A DNA stretch of 64,000 nt, from positions 67,817,658 through 67,881,657 of the forward strand of contig CM035407.1 in assembly GCA_020310875.1 (NCBI GenBank). Reading direction: 5' to 3'. Shown here one piece after another: positions 35,134 through 47,458 of this stretch. The notes under the pieces are model-generated. The model worked only from the letters and a program-made list of their open reading frames with translations, made no database searches and had not been told where the DNA came from. A program made the translations under genes and the position numbers. The first letter of the stretch is position 1. Each line of letters starts with the position of its first letter. The DNA is from Ceratopteris richardii (Eukaryota > Streptophyta > Polypodiopsida > Polypodiales > Pteridaceae).

Positions 35134-36563
35134 TTGTTACATGATGATGTACATGTCATTTCTTACATCCTTGCTATCCCACTTTGAGGAATCTCTCCCT
35201 TCCATGCAAGGATATTTGGGTCAATTACTCCCGTTATGATCATAAGTACATGGTTGGGGGACATACTTAGGCATCTATCATGTGTGGTTTTTCATGGGAA
35301 ATATTTACCTCAATCATCATACTTAACTTATCCTTCTATTCTTTGTAAAATTTGAGTTAAAAAGGTTTTAGGATTGCTTCAACATGGTATTAAAGCCAAC
35401 ATTTAAGCATTTGTGCATGTAAGCTACTAAAGATAGAGGAAGGTAGAAATTTCATTCCACATGGAGAATAAGGATATCTATAGAATTTTCATTCACACAT
35501 GGAGAATAAGGATATCTATAGACAATGTGAGTGCAGATGGTGAGAGAATCCTTCTCCTCCATCTTTACATAATTGCCTTAGTGGAAAAAAGCTTCTTATA
35601 CCTCCCATAAGCACTTAATTTTCCACAAGTGGGATAACAAGAATCTTGTCTAGAGTTTTTTGAGGGTCTACATGAGAATTTGAGGAATTCCATCACTATC
35701 TATAGGATCCATTTCTAGATATTAAAGAAATTTCAATCTTCTGAATATCCCTATGGTTGTGAGAAGGTTAGGAGCAATTCAAGAATGTTTGGGCTGAAGT
35801 CAAAGGATACATGGAGAGATTGTTATCTTGACTATCGAGACTTTCCATATCTCTTTTATATTTCCCCTTCAATTGACCAATCCTCTTTTAGTGTGGGAAG
35901 AGCTAGTCATCACTTCAGTAGTGGGTTCCACTACTTCTAAATTCTGTATTTATTTTATAGATATCCATATCTTAGGGAAATGAAATAAGTTAGACTATTG
36001 TTAGAGGAGGTATAAAAATATAACCCTTGTACTTAGCCCTCCCCCATGGCTAGATACATTCATGTCTCTACTTTCGAATAGTTTGTCGATGTTCCAAGGA
36101 GGGCCTCTGCCTGTACCACCATCAACATTTCTTTGTTTCTTGATTGTTCTTATTGGTGGTTGATTTTTTCTATTCTTTGCTAGTACTTCCTTCAACCTCC
36201 ATCCATTGGCGTTGGTTTTGTGCACCTTCCTTCACACATCCATAAGTTGGTTACTACCATTCTTGAACTTTGTCTTGATAAAAAAGGCCATTCCCATCCT
36301 AGTTGGAACTTTTTATATTTTTTTAATCAAAACTATTATCATACATTAGAAGAAGAGTTCCTTATATTAACCCTTTATCCTTTAATTTTTTGTTGAATTC
36401 CTACCTCTTTTTCTATGTTTGATTGATGTAATGCCCTATTGCAAGATCTCTTTTATAGGTCTATAAGAATCTTTTGTATTACCTGTTACTCACTTATGGG
36501 TACATGAGATACATGAAAGGCAATGAGTTATATGAATAAATTTAACTAGTATACTAGAGATTT
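35134..36563. other. No gene seen; one small tandem duplication
   Basis: CATGGAGAATAAGGATATC occurs twice, 38 bp apart, at about 35460 and 35498. A 74-codon minus-strand frame at 36001-36225 resembles nothing I recognise and has no supporting context. Confidence 0.5.
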
Positions 36564-38247
36564 TTGAGTGAAATTGATGAACCAGAAACTTCAAGAAGTG
36601 GAGAACTTAGAAGGTCATCAAGACACAAATGGCACCCTACAAGGTATAGCTATGAAACTTCTTTTTTGACTACTAAAGACTATGCTTACATGGTGAAGGC
36701 ATATGAAGAACCTTCTACATATGAAGAGGCAAAAGGTAAGGAAAATTGGGAGAAAGCTATGCAGGAAGAGTATGATGCATTGATGGAGAATGAGACAAGG
36801 ATTTGGTTTCTAAACCAAATAGTCAGAAGATTATTGGATGCAAATGGGTCTACAAGACAAAGAGGTATGTAAATGGAAGTGTGTCTAGGTATAAAACTAG
36901 ACTTGTTGTGAAAGGATATGCTCAGACATATGGTATAGATTATGATGAAACCTATAGTCCTGTGGCAAAGATGACAACCATCAGGACACTCATAGCCATT
37001 GCTGCATGTAAAGGTTGGAGACTATGTCAATTAGATTTGAAGAATGCTTTTTTAAATGGTTACATTTCAGATGATGTTTTCATGGAGCAACCAGAAGGGT
37101 TCAAAGACAAAAGGTATCCAGAGTATGTATGTAAGCTCAAGAGAGCTTTGTATGGTTTGAAGTAGGCCCCAAGGGAATGGAATTATAGACTTGTGAAGTT
37201 CTTGAAGGAGCTTGGTTTCCAAGTATCTAAAGCAGATAGTAGCTTACTTGTCAAAGCAAGTGATGATGGGCTCATTTACATGTGCATATATGTTGATGAC
37301 ATAATTCTTATAGGTATAGATGAGAAGGGTATACAAAGCCTCAAGAAACAAATGGAGAAAGAGTTCAAGATCACTGACTTGGGAGATTTGTCATATTTTT
37401 TGGGCATGGAGATTTTATATACTCAACAGGGAGTATATGTAACTCAAGAAAGGTATTTGAAGAACTTATTAATCAAGTTTAAAATGGAAGATTGCAAGGG
37501 TAGCACCTACTCCAATGGAGGTGAATCATAAGTTGAGCAGATGTGGAGGAGAAGAATTCAAGGACATGAAGCTTTATTAGGGTTCGGTAGGTAGCTTAAT
37601 TTATGCTACATTAACGAGGCCTGATTTGTCATATGCAGTTGGAGTGTTGTCTCAATTCATGCATTGTCCTAGGAAAGAACATTGGGTTGCAGGATGAAGA
37701 GTGTTGAGATACATTAAAGGTACATTCAGGTTTGTATTATGGTTTTACATCAGATACAAACATCAAGATATATAGTGATACAGATTGGGCAGGTAATCCT
37801 GATGATAAGAGATCAACTTATGGATACTTGTGTTATGTGGGAGATAAGCTAATCTCTTGGTGTTCTAAGAAGCAACACAGAGTTGCTTTATCATCTACAG
37901 AGACAAAGTATAAAGGTATGGTTGAAGCTACAAAGTAAGTCATATGGTTGAAAACTCTCATGAAGAGTTTTGACATCATTCAGAGTACACCCACTATTCA
38001 TGGAGATAATATGAGTTCATTGTATCTAGCTGCTAATCTTGTTTTTCATGCCAAGACTAAACATATTGAGATTCATTATCACTTCTTAAGAGAGAAGGTG
38101 ATTGATAAGGAGATTGAAGTCATACATACTTCAACAAAAGATCAGATTGCGGATATGCTAACTAAAAGCTTGGATGGACCAAAGCTACAAAGATTCAAAG
38201 ACATGGCAGGCATAAAGAAGATAGAAAAAACCTCAATTGATGATTGA
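36564..38247 (+). pseudogene. pol: Copy I RT and RNase H
   Basis: RT begins ENWEKAMQEEYDALMEN. A frameshift near 36800 separates it from CKWVYKTKR and YSPVAKMTTIRTL. LDLKNAFLNG and a TAG after GLK (37163-37165, CAG in GLKQAP) follow. The next block has the catalytic YVDDIILIG (about 37290) and FLGMEILYTQ. RNase H lies at 37732-38247 with SDTDWAGN, LSSTETKYK and HAKTKHIEIHYHFLREKV. Stops and shifts make it non-functional. It keeps the RT core that copy J has lost. Confidence 0.88.
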
Positions 38248-38255
38248 TGGGGAGC

Positions 38256-39267
38256 TGTTGGTGCATGACAACGATCAATTGATGTGTTGGACAAAGATTT
38301 GAAGTCAAAAAAAGAAGCAAAGATCAATACATGATTATTAGAGTTAGAGTATAATCAGAGAATAAAGGCTTGTATATATATGTACATTAAATATGCTTAT
38401 ACTTTTGGAATGATAACGAGTTTGTACATAATACCTATATGTACAAATAGAAAAGTCGAGGCATGTATGAGAGATGATGGATTAGAAGTTGAGAGAGCCA
38501 TTAGACACTTTAGAAGTGAAGTAAACATCTCTCATCATTCAGATGTAAATTTTCTGAGTAAAGGAAAAAGTTGCGCCCGATATTTTGCTGTGTTCTCCTT
38601 CTGTGCTTGATCATTTCAAGAATCCTTTTGTAGATGTCTAAGTCCATAGTTATGCATCTACGGTTGAGATTTGAGAGCCTAATTGTAAACAAGCTGAGAG
38701 AATTATGAGTAGGAACATTTGTATGTGTAAAAGTATTGAGTGTCTTTTGAAACATGTGCGATCTCGATGGTCAAAGAATTGATCAGGTCTCAGTGCACAA
38801 TGTAAAGTTTTGCACAAATGAGGAGTCAAAATCTAAGTTGGAAGGTAAGCTATCTATGGCTAAAAGCATTTGCATAAAAGGATTCTAGTTTGGGAGAACT
38901 ATGTGTTAGAAGTTGTAGGTGTCAAAATCGACTCTACAAGAGAACAATTTTAGACATAAGTGGATTGTTTAGATCATTTCTCAAGATCTACTAAGTCTTT
39001 TGAGATGCTTTAACTTGGAGAAGGTGCGTGATCATTAGCCAACATGTTATACAAAGTTTCATAAAAAACTTTACACATTTGATTAGTCAATGAGTGAGTT
39101 ATGTGCAACAGACGTTTCTAAGAAATGACTCTCTTCACAGTTAGTTCAAAATTTTGATAATCTGATATTGATCCTCCAAATTGGTAAAGGTTTTGCGTTA
39201 TTCTTGATATAGAAGTGTTCTAACATCAAGGATAGCTTGTTCTTTTAGAGATTAACACTCTCCATCA
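38256..39267 (+). repeat. 3' LTR of copy I (about 1012 bp)
   Basis: TGTTGGTGCATGAC to CTCTCCATCA, alignable along its length with both LTRs of copy J. A TATATATATGTACAT region near 38370 is the likely TATA zone. Confidence 0.87.
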
Positions 39268-40554
39268 TCTTAAGTGGTAGCCCTCTAGGTAAGTTAGTGG
39301 GAAAAACATGTCTGAATTCAAACATAAGATCTTTAAAACATTTAACAACACACTCTTGCAAGAAAGAATAGTAAAAAGTCCTGTCCATATTTACATTTCT
39401 AGCATGAAAATATACATCAGATGAAATGTCTATACAATGCTCAAAGTCCTGACTATACAATAAAAAGATCTCCTGTACATGCTGAAAATGACAAAGACTA
39501 TACAACTCTAAAGATGAGATGAGAAGTGCACTAGGTACATCTCTCTCTCTCTCTCCCTATATACAAAATTTACTTCCAATTCTTTCAAACTCAAGAGTGT
39601 TGTTTTGATACCTATGTTTAAGTGTGTCTCCCAACCCCCATAACCACTCTCTTCCTAACACAATGTTTATCGTCTCCATATTCATAATTTGGATGTCCAT
39701 ATGATTAGTATAATCCAACATCTTGACTTCCAAATTGGATACCATTGTATCCCATATCCTCTTGTCTTCCCCTTGCATCATAAATACTATTTATTTATGT
39801 GCACTAGGCTATTGGGGAATCTTTAGATTTTTGACCAGAGCATAGGTTATGAAGTTATGAGTGGTAGAGTCATCTATCATGACCCACACTCTGGTTTTGT
39901 ATACACTACCATGAAGTTTAACCAAGTCATGTGGTCCAAACTGAGTTGACCACAATGACTGAGTCAAACAACATGTGTGCACCATATCCTCATGCATCAC
40001 CTCCACTCCCTTGTAGCTAGAGCTGCCATGAATAGGAAGTGTTTGCACTAGGTGGACCACCTTTTTGCCCTTATCAGGGCCGTACTACTCTCTAGTCCTC
40101 TCTTCTTTTCTTCCACCTTCTTGAGTGGAGAGTTCCACTACGAATGGCTAGGAGACAAACACCTAAAGCACAAGTTCTCTCTCTTGGACCTCTCAAACTG
40201 CTTGGTAGGTGACCTAGGCCCTTGAGATCTCTATTTCTTAATAAAGATTTTTTTTTTCCCTAATGGAACTTTCTTCTTCAACTTAGTCATGCTAAGAGAT
40301 TTAAGGGGCTGATCCGTCTCCATAGGAGTATACTGAGGACGGGTATGGTCCTCATAATTATGGGCATACTTGATTGCCTCCTCAAGTCTCTTAGGTACAT
40401 TTCTTCTTACCTCTCTCTTGATGGCTTTATCTAAGCCCCTAACAAACCCTCTTGTTTTTTGAAAGATATATAATCCCTTAAGTTTCAAAATGATCTCCCT
40501 ATAGCGGGATATGTAGACCATTAGAGGCCCACCTGTCTAGGTGATCCTATCCCA
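39268..40554 (-). pseudogene. gag-pol: Ty3/gypsy element K: gag C-terminus, protease and RT start
   Basis: On the minus strand the gag end lies at 40554-40231 (MVYISRYREIILKLKG, FVRGLDKAIKREV), with no intact CCHC seen. The protease follows at about 40060-39810 as VWVMIDDSTTHNFITYALV, a decayed form of the usual DSGATHNFI with the G lost. INIVLGREWL lies near 39670. The protease-RT spacer ends EFRHVFPTNLPRGLPLK at 39268, where copy I begins. Frames are broken several times. The gag is continuous with the block right of J: the reading DEWDRIT spans the two sides once J is removed. Confidence 0.85.
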
Positions 40555-41572
40555 TGTTGGTGCAGGGCAATCAACAATTGATGTTTTGATGAAGAATTGA
40601 AGCCAAGGACTGAAGAAAAGATCAAGCTATGAAGCATGAAGGAAGTGCATATCCAGAAGTTGAATATATGTACACATATGTACATTAATTCAGAGATAGT
40701 TCACTTATACTTTTGTATAGTCAGGAGCTTGTAAATATTTGCATATATATACAAGGAAAAATGTCGGGGCAAATATGAGAGAGTGTAGAATACAAGAATT
40801 CAGTAGAATTAGAAGTGATTAGACTCTTGAGGAGTATGAAGATTAGCTCTCTCATCAAGATGTAAAAGTTCTCTAGTAATGAAGCAAAATTACGCCTGAT
40901 GTTTTTGTGTATTCTCCTTCTGTGCTTGATCATTTCAAGAATCCTTTTATAGACATCTAATTCCATAGTTAATGAGTCTATGGTTAAAGTTTGAGAGCCT
41001 AATTGTAAACAGGCTGTGAGAATTATGAGTAGGAACATTCTATGTGAAAAAGTGGTCACTGTTTTCTGAAGCAGGCGCAAAATTTGATGTTAATGTTTTG
41101 ATCAGTTCTCCTTCCACAGTGTAAAGTTTTGAGAAAGCAAGCACTCAATCTTTAAGTTGCAAGGTAAGCTACCTATGGCTAAAAGCATTTGCATAAACGA
41201 GTTCTAGATTGAGAGAACCAAGTGTTAGAAGTTACACGTGTCTGAGTCGACTTCTCTGAAGAACAATTTTAGACGTAGGTGACTTGTTAAGTCCATTTCT
41301 CAAGATCTATTGAGTCTTTTGGAATGATTTAACTTGGAGGAGGTGCGCAAACTATAGGGGACACCTTGTGCAAAGTTTTATAAACAAATTTACACATTTG
41401 ATAAGTCAATGAGAGAGTTATGTGCAATAGACTTTCTGTAGAAACTTCTTCTTCACAGTTTATCCAAAATTTTCATTGAGCCTCTAAATTAGTGAAGGTT
41501 TTGAGTTACTCTTGATATAGAGGTGCTCTAAATTCAAGAGTAGCTTGTTCTTTTGGAGATTAACACTCTCCA
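40555..41572 (+). repeat. 5' LTR of copy J (about 1018 bp)
   Basis: Starts TGTTGGTGCAGGGC. The end CTCTCCATTTG lacks the TCA seen at the ends of the 3' LTRs of J and I, apparently a 3-bp deletion. A TTTGCATATATATACAAGG region at about 40738 is a likely TATA zone. Confidence 0.9.
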
Positions 41573-41576
41573 TTTG

Positions 41577-41588
41577 TGGTATCAGAGC
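41577..41588 (+). other. Primer binding site of copy J
   Basis: TGGTATCAGAGC a few bases after the LTR, initiator tRNA-Met type. Confidence 0.9.
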
Positions 41589-43229
41589 AGGAAGTATCAA
41601 AATTGAAGGAAGGAGGACCTTGACTGCTGCAGTTGTAAAGATTTCAATATCTGAAGGCTCGAAAGGTGAAAGCTTGAGAGAAAAGCTTGAGAGAAAAGCT
41701 TGAGAAGGAGGCCATACGACATCAAGGAAGACAAAAGGAACATCATTCGAAGTAAAGGTACATCTATTACTCATAAAGTTTGAAGAATTGAATACACATG
41801 TGAAGAAAGGATGGAAGATTCTCTTCATATAGAGAAAATGGATAGAGAAAACTATCCAGCATGGTCTATGAGGATGGAAGCTCCTCTCATGAGCAAAGAT
41901 TTGATAGGATACATCACAAGTGAAGAATAAAAGCCTCAGTTCAGAGATCCTAGTGTTCCAACTAGGGAGGAATTATCAGATTTGAAGATTTGGATGAAAA
42001 GAAATGCTCAAGCTAGGAGCATTATCTATATGGCAGTTAATGATTACTTGCTACCTCACATTAGAGGTCTTGAAAGATCAAGTGATATATGGAATGCTTT
42101 GGAGGAGCATTTCCAAAACACCACAAAGTCAAGGAAGGCATCTTTGTGGGCAGAATTTACTACATTCAAGAAGAATGCCTCTCAATCCATCTCAGAGTAT
42201 GTAACAAGGATGAAGGACATTGCAGATGCATTAGGAGCAGTTGATGAAGACATTGAGGAGGATAAACTGGTAAGGAAAATCCTTACAGGTTTGAGAGGTG
42301 ATGACAAATGGAAGCCATTCATTTTGTCTACTGGATTATCACTTGATCATTTCACTCCTGATTTAAATCAGTTGCTAGGACATATGCTAACCTTTGAGCA
42401 GGATGCCAAAGGTGAAAGTGATAAGAGTGCAGGTCAAGCAATGTATTCAAAGGATAAGAAGAAGAATAGTAAAGGGAAGCAACAAGCAAATGAAGATGAA
42501 GGCACAACTAGCCAAGCCAACTTCCTAAGAGAAAGAGGAGGTGGCAAAGGAAGAGGAAGAGGCAGGAGTAATAAAGATGGAGTCAAAGCTTGTTGGATTT
42601 GTGCTAAGACAAACCACTTAGCTAATGATTGTTGGCATTATACTCAGAGTAATGGTGGATATAATCAAAATTTTAATTCAAGAGGAAGAGGTGGCAAAAA
42701 TCAAAGAGGTAATTTCAGAGGTAGAGGTAGTAGAGGTTACTTTGGAAGAAATGCAAGTAGAGGATTCCAAAGTCAACAATACAACAATACCTACTACAAT
42801 TATGATTCAGATCAGAAGGAGGATTCAACATTGATAATGAATGCAACTTGTGAAAGGCAAAGTCAAGACCAAAGAGTTTTCTACATTGACTCAGGGTGTA
42901 GCAATCACCTGAGTGGCAACATAGCTTTGATGAATGATTTGGAGAATAAGGTAACTAATCATATAGTTCAAATAGGTGACAATACAAAGCATAATGTGAA
43001 GTCAATTGGATCAGTGAAGGCCAAGGATGGTAGTACTCTCTTGAGTAAGGTTTTGTATGTTCGTACAATTCCTAAGAATCTGATAAGTGTAGGACAAATT
43101 GTTGAAAAAGGTTATGAAGTTAGATTCACTAATGAAGGAGTTTTTGTGGAAGACCCTAGCAATGGGTATAAACAAATTGTTTCACGGAAGAAAGAAGGAA
43201 GATTGTTCACATTGAAGATCCAAGGTAAT

Positions 43230-44490
43230 TGTTAAAGAAACACTCACGAATTTGACGCAACAGACAAAGAGAGAGAAATAGAATCTTCCGGAAGATCAGT
43301 GCACAGGTGTACAATATGAGAAGTTAGTGCACGGTGTACGCATAACAGAGCAATTAACCGCGGCGGGCGCGTAAGGCACGCATAACGTAAATTGAAGAGT
43401 GACAGCACAGAAGAGCGCCAAAGAAAAGTGTATATATATACATCAAGGGTTTGAAAAATAAAGAGGAAAAAAAGCACAAAGGCAAACAGGAGAGAGGAGG
43501 AGAGGAAGAGAATAGAGACGAGATATAGCAGATGCGCAGAGACGCAGAGTCATAGATAGAAGACGCCATAGACCGCGTATGTAGAAGAAGACGCCAGAGA
43601 TCGCGTATGTACAGATGAATAACACAAGCCTGAAGTGTCGGGTTTTTCATCTGAGAGAGATGGTAATAAGAAACTACTCACAGTAGGAGAGTTTCTGTAA
43701 CTTGAGCAAGAAGAGGCCAAGCTTACTTGTATACATCTTCTCTAATTGAAAACACATGTTCATGTGGACGTCTGCGCGCAATCTTTACTTGTGAAGAGTC
43801 TGAAGTTATTTCGTGTTTCGGTAGAAAGTTTCGTTTATCGTTAACTGTCACGACTCGTTACTAAACGTGCTTCAGTACCTTCTCTGTAAACGCATGTTTC
43901 AGTTTACTCAGTAAACATATTTCAGTATTTTCCGGTCAGTTACAGTTTTCAGAAAACAAGTTTTCCGGTAGAACAACGAAGTATAACTCACAGTAGAGTT
44001 CGAAGCTTTGTATGAGAGATAGCTCATCTTGTAGCTAGACGTCTCAACTTTAAGCTGATCACAGTTTCCGGTGAAATGGAGATGTACACACAGTACAAAA
44101 GTTAACCGGAAAGTAGCACTTTAGAACTGTGAAGTTTCCAGAAGGAAGTTCATTCGGTGAAGGAAGTTCACACATTACTTCCTTACTTCACATAAGTTCA
44201 TCTGAAGCAATTACGAGCAGAACTAAGTTTATTCCGGTGAAATTCCGGTAAGATTTCGGTGATGTTCCAGTGACAGTCCGGTGAAGTTCCGGTGGAACCT
44301 GTGTCGCAGAATAACACAGTTAAGGCAACGTTAATTAGGCTGAGCTACTGTTGATTACAGAGGTGTTCTGAATCACTCTAGTTTAGCATCCTATTGTGGT
44401 GGCGCGGCATTTTCCGCAGGCCTGACAGAGTTCAAGCCTTGCCGCGACGACCACCATCGGCGACATCTGAGCGAAAGATTATCGCCAACA
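43230..44490. mobile_element. 1261-bp TG...CA insertion in copy J, probable solo LTR
   Basis: Starts TGTTAAAG and ends CGCCAACA, flanked by a perfect GTAAT duplication (43225-43229 and 44491-44495). It interrupts the J protein frame between protease and integrase. No coding domain, primer site or internal LTR pair is visible, so a solo LTR is the simplest reading. A small non-autonomous LTR element is possible. A TATATATATACATC box lies at about 43429-43442. GC content is higher than in J, and a TTCCGGTGA-like motif recurs at 43928-44295. Orientation is unknown, because both ends fit TG/CA either way. Confidence 0.8.
43928..44295. repeat. Cluster of TTCCGGTGA-like motifs
   Basis: TCCGGT occurs near 43930, 43963, 44067, 44233, 44244, 44277 and 44288. 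Near-matches lie at 44104 (inverted), 44156, 44254 and 44265. Spacing is irregular except for the tight group at 44231-44295. Confidence 0.75.
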
Positions 44491-46437
44491 GTAATGTTGG
44501 TCATGTCTTGTATACCTATGGAGGACATAAGATCTCTGAGTTAGATCTTTGGCACAAAAGGCTTGGACATTTCAATGAAAGAGGTATTAAAGATATGGTT
44601 AACAATGGTTCAGTGCTTGGATTGCCTAATGTTGCAGGTCAACATATGACATACAGATGTGAGGCATGTCAATTAGGTAAAGCTCATAAGCAATCTTATT
44701 CCAAGCATGGTTTTATGTATTCAGAAAAGCTTGAATTGGTACACACAGATGTGTGGGGACCATCAAAGGATTTTGGTATCAATGGTTCAAGGTATTATGT
44801 GATTTATGTTGATGATGCTACCAGATGCATCACTATATATGTGATCAAAGATAAATCAGAGGTATTCAATACATTCAAACATTATCATGTGTATGCAGAG
44901 AGAATTACAGGTCATAAGTTGAAGAGATTAAGGTCAAATGGAGGGGGAGAGTATCTCTAATGAGTTCAGTGATTAATTATGGAATGCAGGTATAATGAGA
45001 GAGGTTACTTGTAGGTACTCTCCTCAACAAAATGGTGTAGCAGGGAGGAGGAATAGAACTCTTGTTGAGTTTGCAAGATCCATGATGAAGGAGAAAAATT
45101 GCCAAAATTATTTGTGGGCCGAGGCTGTAAATACAACAACATATTTGGTTAATAAATTACCATGTAAAGCTTTGCAGGGTATGACACCATATGAGGCATG
45201 GTGGGGTAAGAGACCTACTCTAGATCATTGCAAAGTATTTGGATGTTTGGCATATGCATATGTGCCATCTCAATTGAGGCATAAATTGGAGCCTAAAGCT
45301 GAAAAATATGTGTTTATTGGATATGATGATAAGTAGATGGGATATAGGTTGTGGAGTCCATCCACAAAACAATTCCTTGTATCTAAGGATGTTACATTTG
45401 ATGAGCAAGGTACTTGGTATGCAGGTACAATCAATATTTATGTAGGTGATGAAGAAATTGTGGATCAAAAGAAAGGTAAATCAAAGGTTCAGATATTTGA
45501 TGAAGAGAAGAACAATGAAGTACAGGTTGAAGTTGAAGAAGTGCCAAGATTTGATTCAGAAACCTCAAGAAGTGGAGAACTCAGAAGGTCAACAAGACAC
45601 AAATGGCAACCTACAAGGTATAGCTATGACACTTCTTTTTTGGCTACCAAAGATTATGCTTATATGATAAAGGCAGATGAAGACCCTTCTACATATGAAG
45701 AGGCAAAAGGTAAGGAAAATTGGGAGAAAGCTATGCAGGAAGAGTATGATGCATTAATGGAGAATCAGACATGGGATTTGGTTCCTAAACCAAATAGTCA
45801 GAAGATCATTGGATGCAAATGGGTCTACAAGACAAAGAGATTTGCAGATGGAAGTGCGTCTAGATATAAAGCTAGACTTGTTGTGAAAGGGTTTGCTCAG
45901 ACATATGGTGTAGATTATGATGAGGCCTATAGTCCTGTGGCAAAGATGACAACCATTAGGACACTCATAGCTATTGCTGCATGTAAAGGTTGGAAATTAT
46001 GTCAACTAGATGTGAAGAATGCTTTTATAAATGGTTAAATGGTGTTCAAAGAAGCAACACATAGTTGCTATATCATCTACAGAGGCTGAGTACAAAGGTA
46101 TGGTGGAAGCTACAAAGGAAGTGATATGGCTAAAGACTCTTATGAAGAGTTTTGACATCATACAGAGTACACCCACTATTCATGGAGATAACATGAGTTC
46201 ATTGTATTTAGCTGCTAATCCTGTTTTTCATGCTTGGAATAAACATATTGAGATTCAGTATCACTTTCTAAGAGAGAAGGTGATGGATAAAGAGATTGAA
46301 GTCATACATACTTCAACAAAAGATCAGATAGCTGATATGCTAACCAAAAGCTTGGATGGGCCAAAGCTACAGAGATTCAAAGACATGGCAGGTATATAGA
46401 AGTTAGAGAAAACCTCAATTGATGATTGAGGGGGAGC

Positions 46438-47458
46438 TGTTGGTGCAGGGAAATCAACAATTGATGTTTTGATTAAGAATTGAAGCCAAGGACTGAAGAA
46501 AAGATCAAGTTATGAAGCATGAAGGAAGTGCATATCCAGAAGTTGAAGATGTGTACACATATGTACATTAATTCAGAGATAGTTGACTTATACTTTTGTA
46601 TAGTCAGGAGCTTGTAAATATTTGCATATATATACAAGGAAAATGTCGGGGCAAATATGAGAGAGTGTAGAATACAAGAATTCAGTAGAATTAGAAGTGA
46701 TTAGACTCTTGAGGAGTATTAAGATTAGCTCTCTCATCCAAATGTAAAAGTTCTCTAGTAATGAAGAAAAATTGCACCCGATGTTTCTGTGTATTCTCCT
46801 TCTGTGCTTGATCATTTCAAGAATCCTTTTATAGACATCTAATTCCATAGTTAATGAGTCTATGGTTAAAGTTTTAGAGCCTAATTGTAAACAGGCTGTG
46901 AGAATTATGAGAAGGAGCATTCATATGTGAAGAAGTGTTCACTGTTTTCTAAAGCAGGCGCAAAATTCGATGTTAATGTTTTGGTCAGTTCTCCTTCAAC
47001 AGTGTAAATTTTTGAGCAAGCAAGCACTCAATCTTTAAGTTGGAAGGTAACCTACCTATGGCTAAAAGCATTTGCATAAACGGGTTCTAGATTGAGAGAA
47101 TCAAGTGTTAGAAGTTACAGGTGTCTGAATCGACTTCTCAAAAGAATAGTTTTAGACATAGGTGACTTGTTAAGTCCATTTCCCAAGATCTATTGAGTCT
47201 TTTGGAATGATTTAACTTGGAGGAGGTGCACAAACTATAGAGGACACCTTATGCAAAGGTTTATAAAAAAATTTACACATTTGATAAGTCAATGAGAGAG
47301 TTATGTGTAGTAGACTTTCTATAGAAACTTCTTCTTCACAGTTTATCCAAAATTTTCATTGAGCCTCTAAATTAGTGAAGGTTTTGAGTTACTCTTGATA
47401 TAGAGGTGCTCTAAATTCAAGAGTAGCTTGTTCTTTTGGAGATTAACACTCTCCATCA
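46438..47458 (+). repeat. 3' LTR of copy J (about 1021 bp)
   Basis: Follows the tract TGAGGGGGAGC, starts TGTTGGTGCAGGG and ends CTCTCCATCA, then the TCCCA duplication and gypsy K gag. Confidence 0.9.

Larger units (their letters stand above)
36564..39267 (+). mobile_element. Ty1/copia family-2 element, copy I (5'-truncated)
   Basis: Same family as copy J (40555-47458). Homology starts in the integrase-RT linker (ETSRSGELRRS) at about 36570 and continues through RT, RNase H, the tract GATGGGGAGC and a 1-kb 3' LTR ending at 39267. The right flank is gypsy K, so I is inserted in, or joined to, K just after its protease-RT junction. No left-hand target duplication could be found because the 5' end is lost. 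Confidence 0.88.
41811..46399 (+). pseudogene. gag-pol: Copy J gag-pol (interrupted by an insertion, RT core deleted)
   Basis: The gag ATG is at 41811, with a TAA at codon 40 (41928-41930). An open block to 43229 then covers gag, the zinc knuckle CWICAKTNHLANDC (CX2CX4HX4C), an RG/RGG-rich tail and the protease FYIDSGCSNHLSG. The 1261-bp insertion follows. Integrase resumes at 44496 with LWHKRLGHFN, CEACQLGK and LVHTDVWGP. A frameshift near 44960 precedes QQNGVAGRR, and TAG at 45334 follows YDDK. RT begins at CKWVYKTKR and stops at NAFING (about 46035). From there it joins directly to RNase H (WCSKKQHIVAISSTEAEYK), skipping about 0.8 kb that copy I retains, including YVDD. J could move only with enzymes supplied in trans. 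Confidence 0.9.
40555..47458 (+). mobile_element. Ty1/copia family-2 element, copy J
   Basis: Two LTRs of about 1.02 kb and a perfect 5-bp duplication TCCCA (40550-40554 and 47459-47463) define it. It is inserted in the gag of gypsy K. It carries a 1261-bp foreign insertion (43230-44490) and an internal deletion that removes the RT core (at about 46036). Excluding the insertion it is about 5.6 kb. The two LTRs differ by scattered substitutions and small indels, so the insertion is not very recent. Confidence 0.92.

Noticed and set aside
36001-36225. 74-codon minus-strand frame
   Set aside because: Not recognised, short, with no conserved motif, codon or context support.
43354-43650. 98-codon minus-strand frame inside the solo LTR
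   Set aside because: Low-complexity S/L/C-rich product with no recognised domain. It overlaps the TATA region of an LTR-like insertion.
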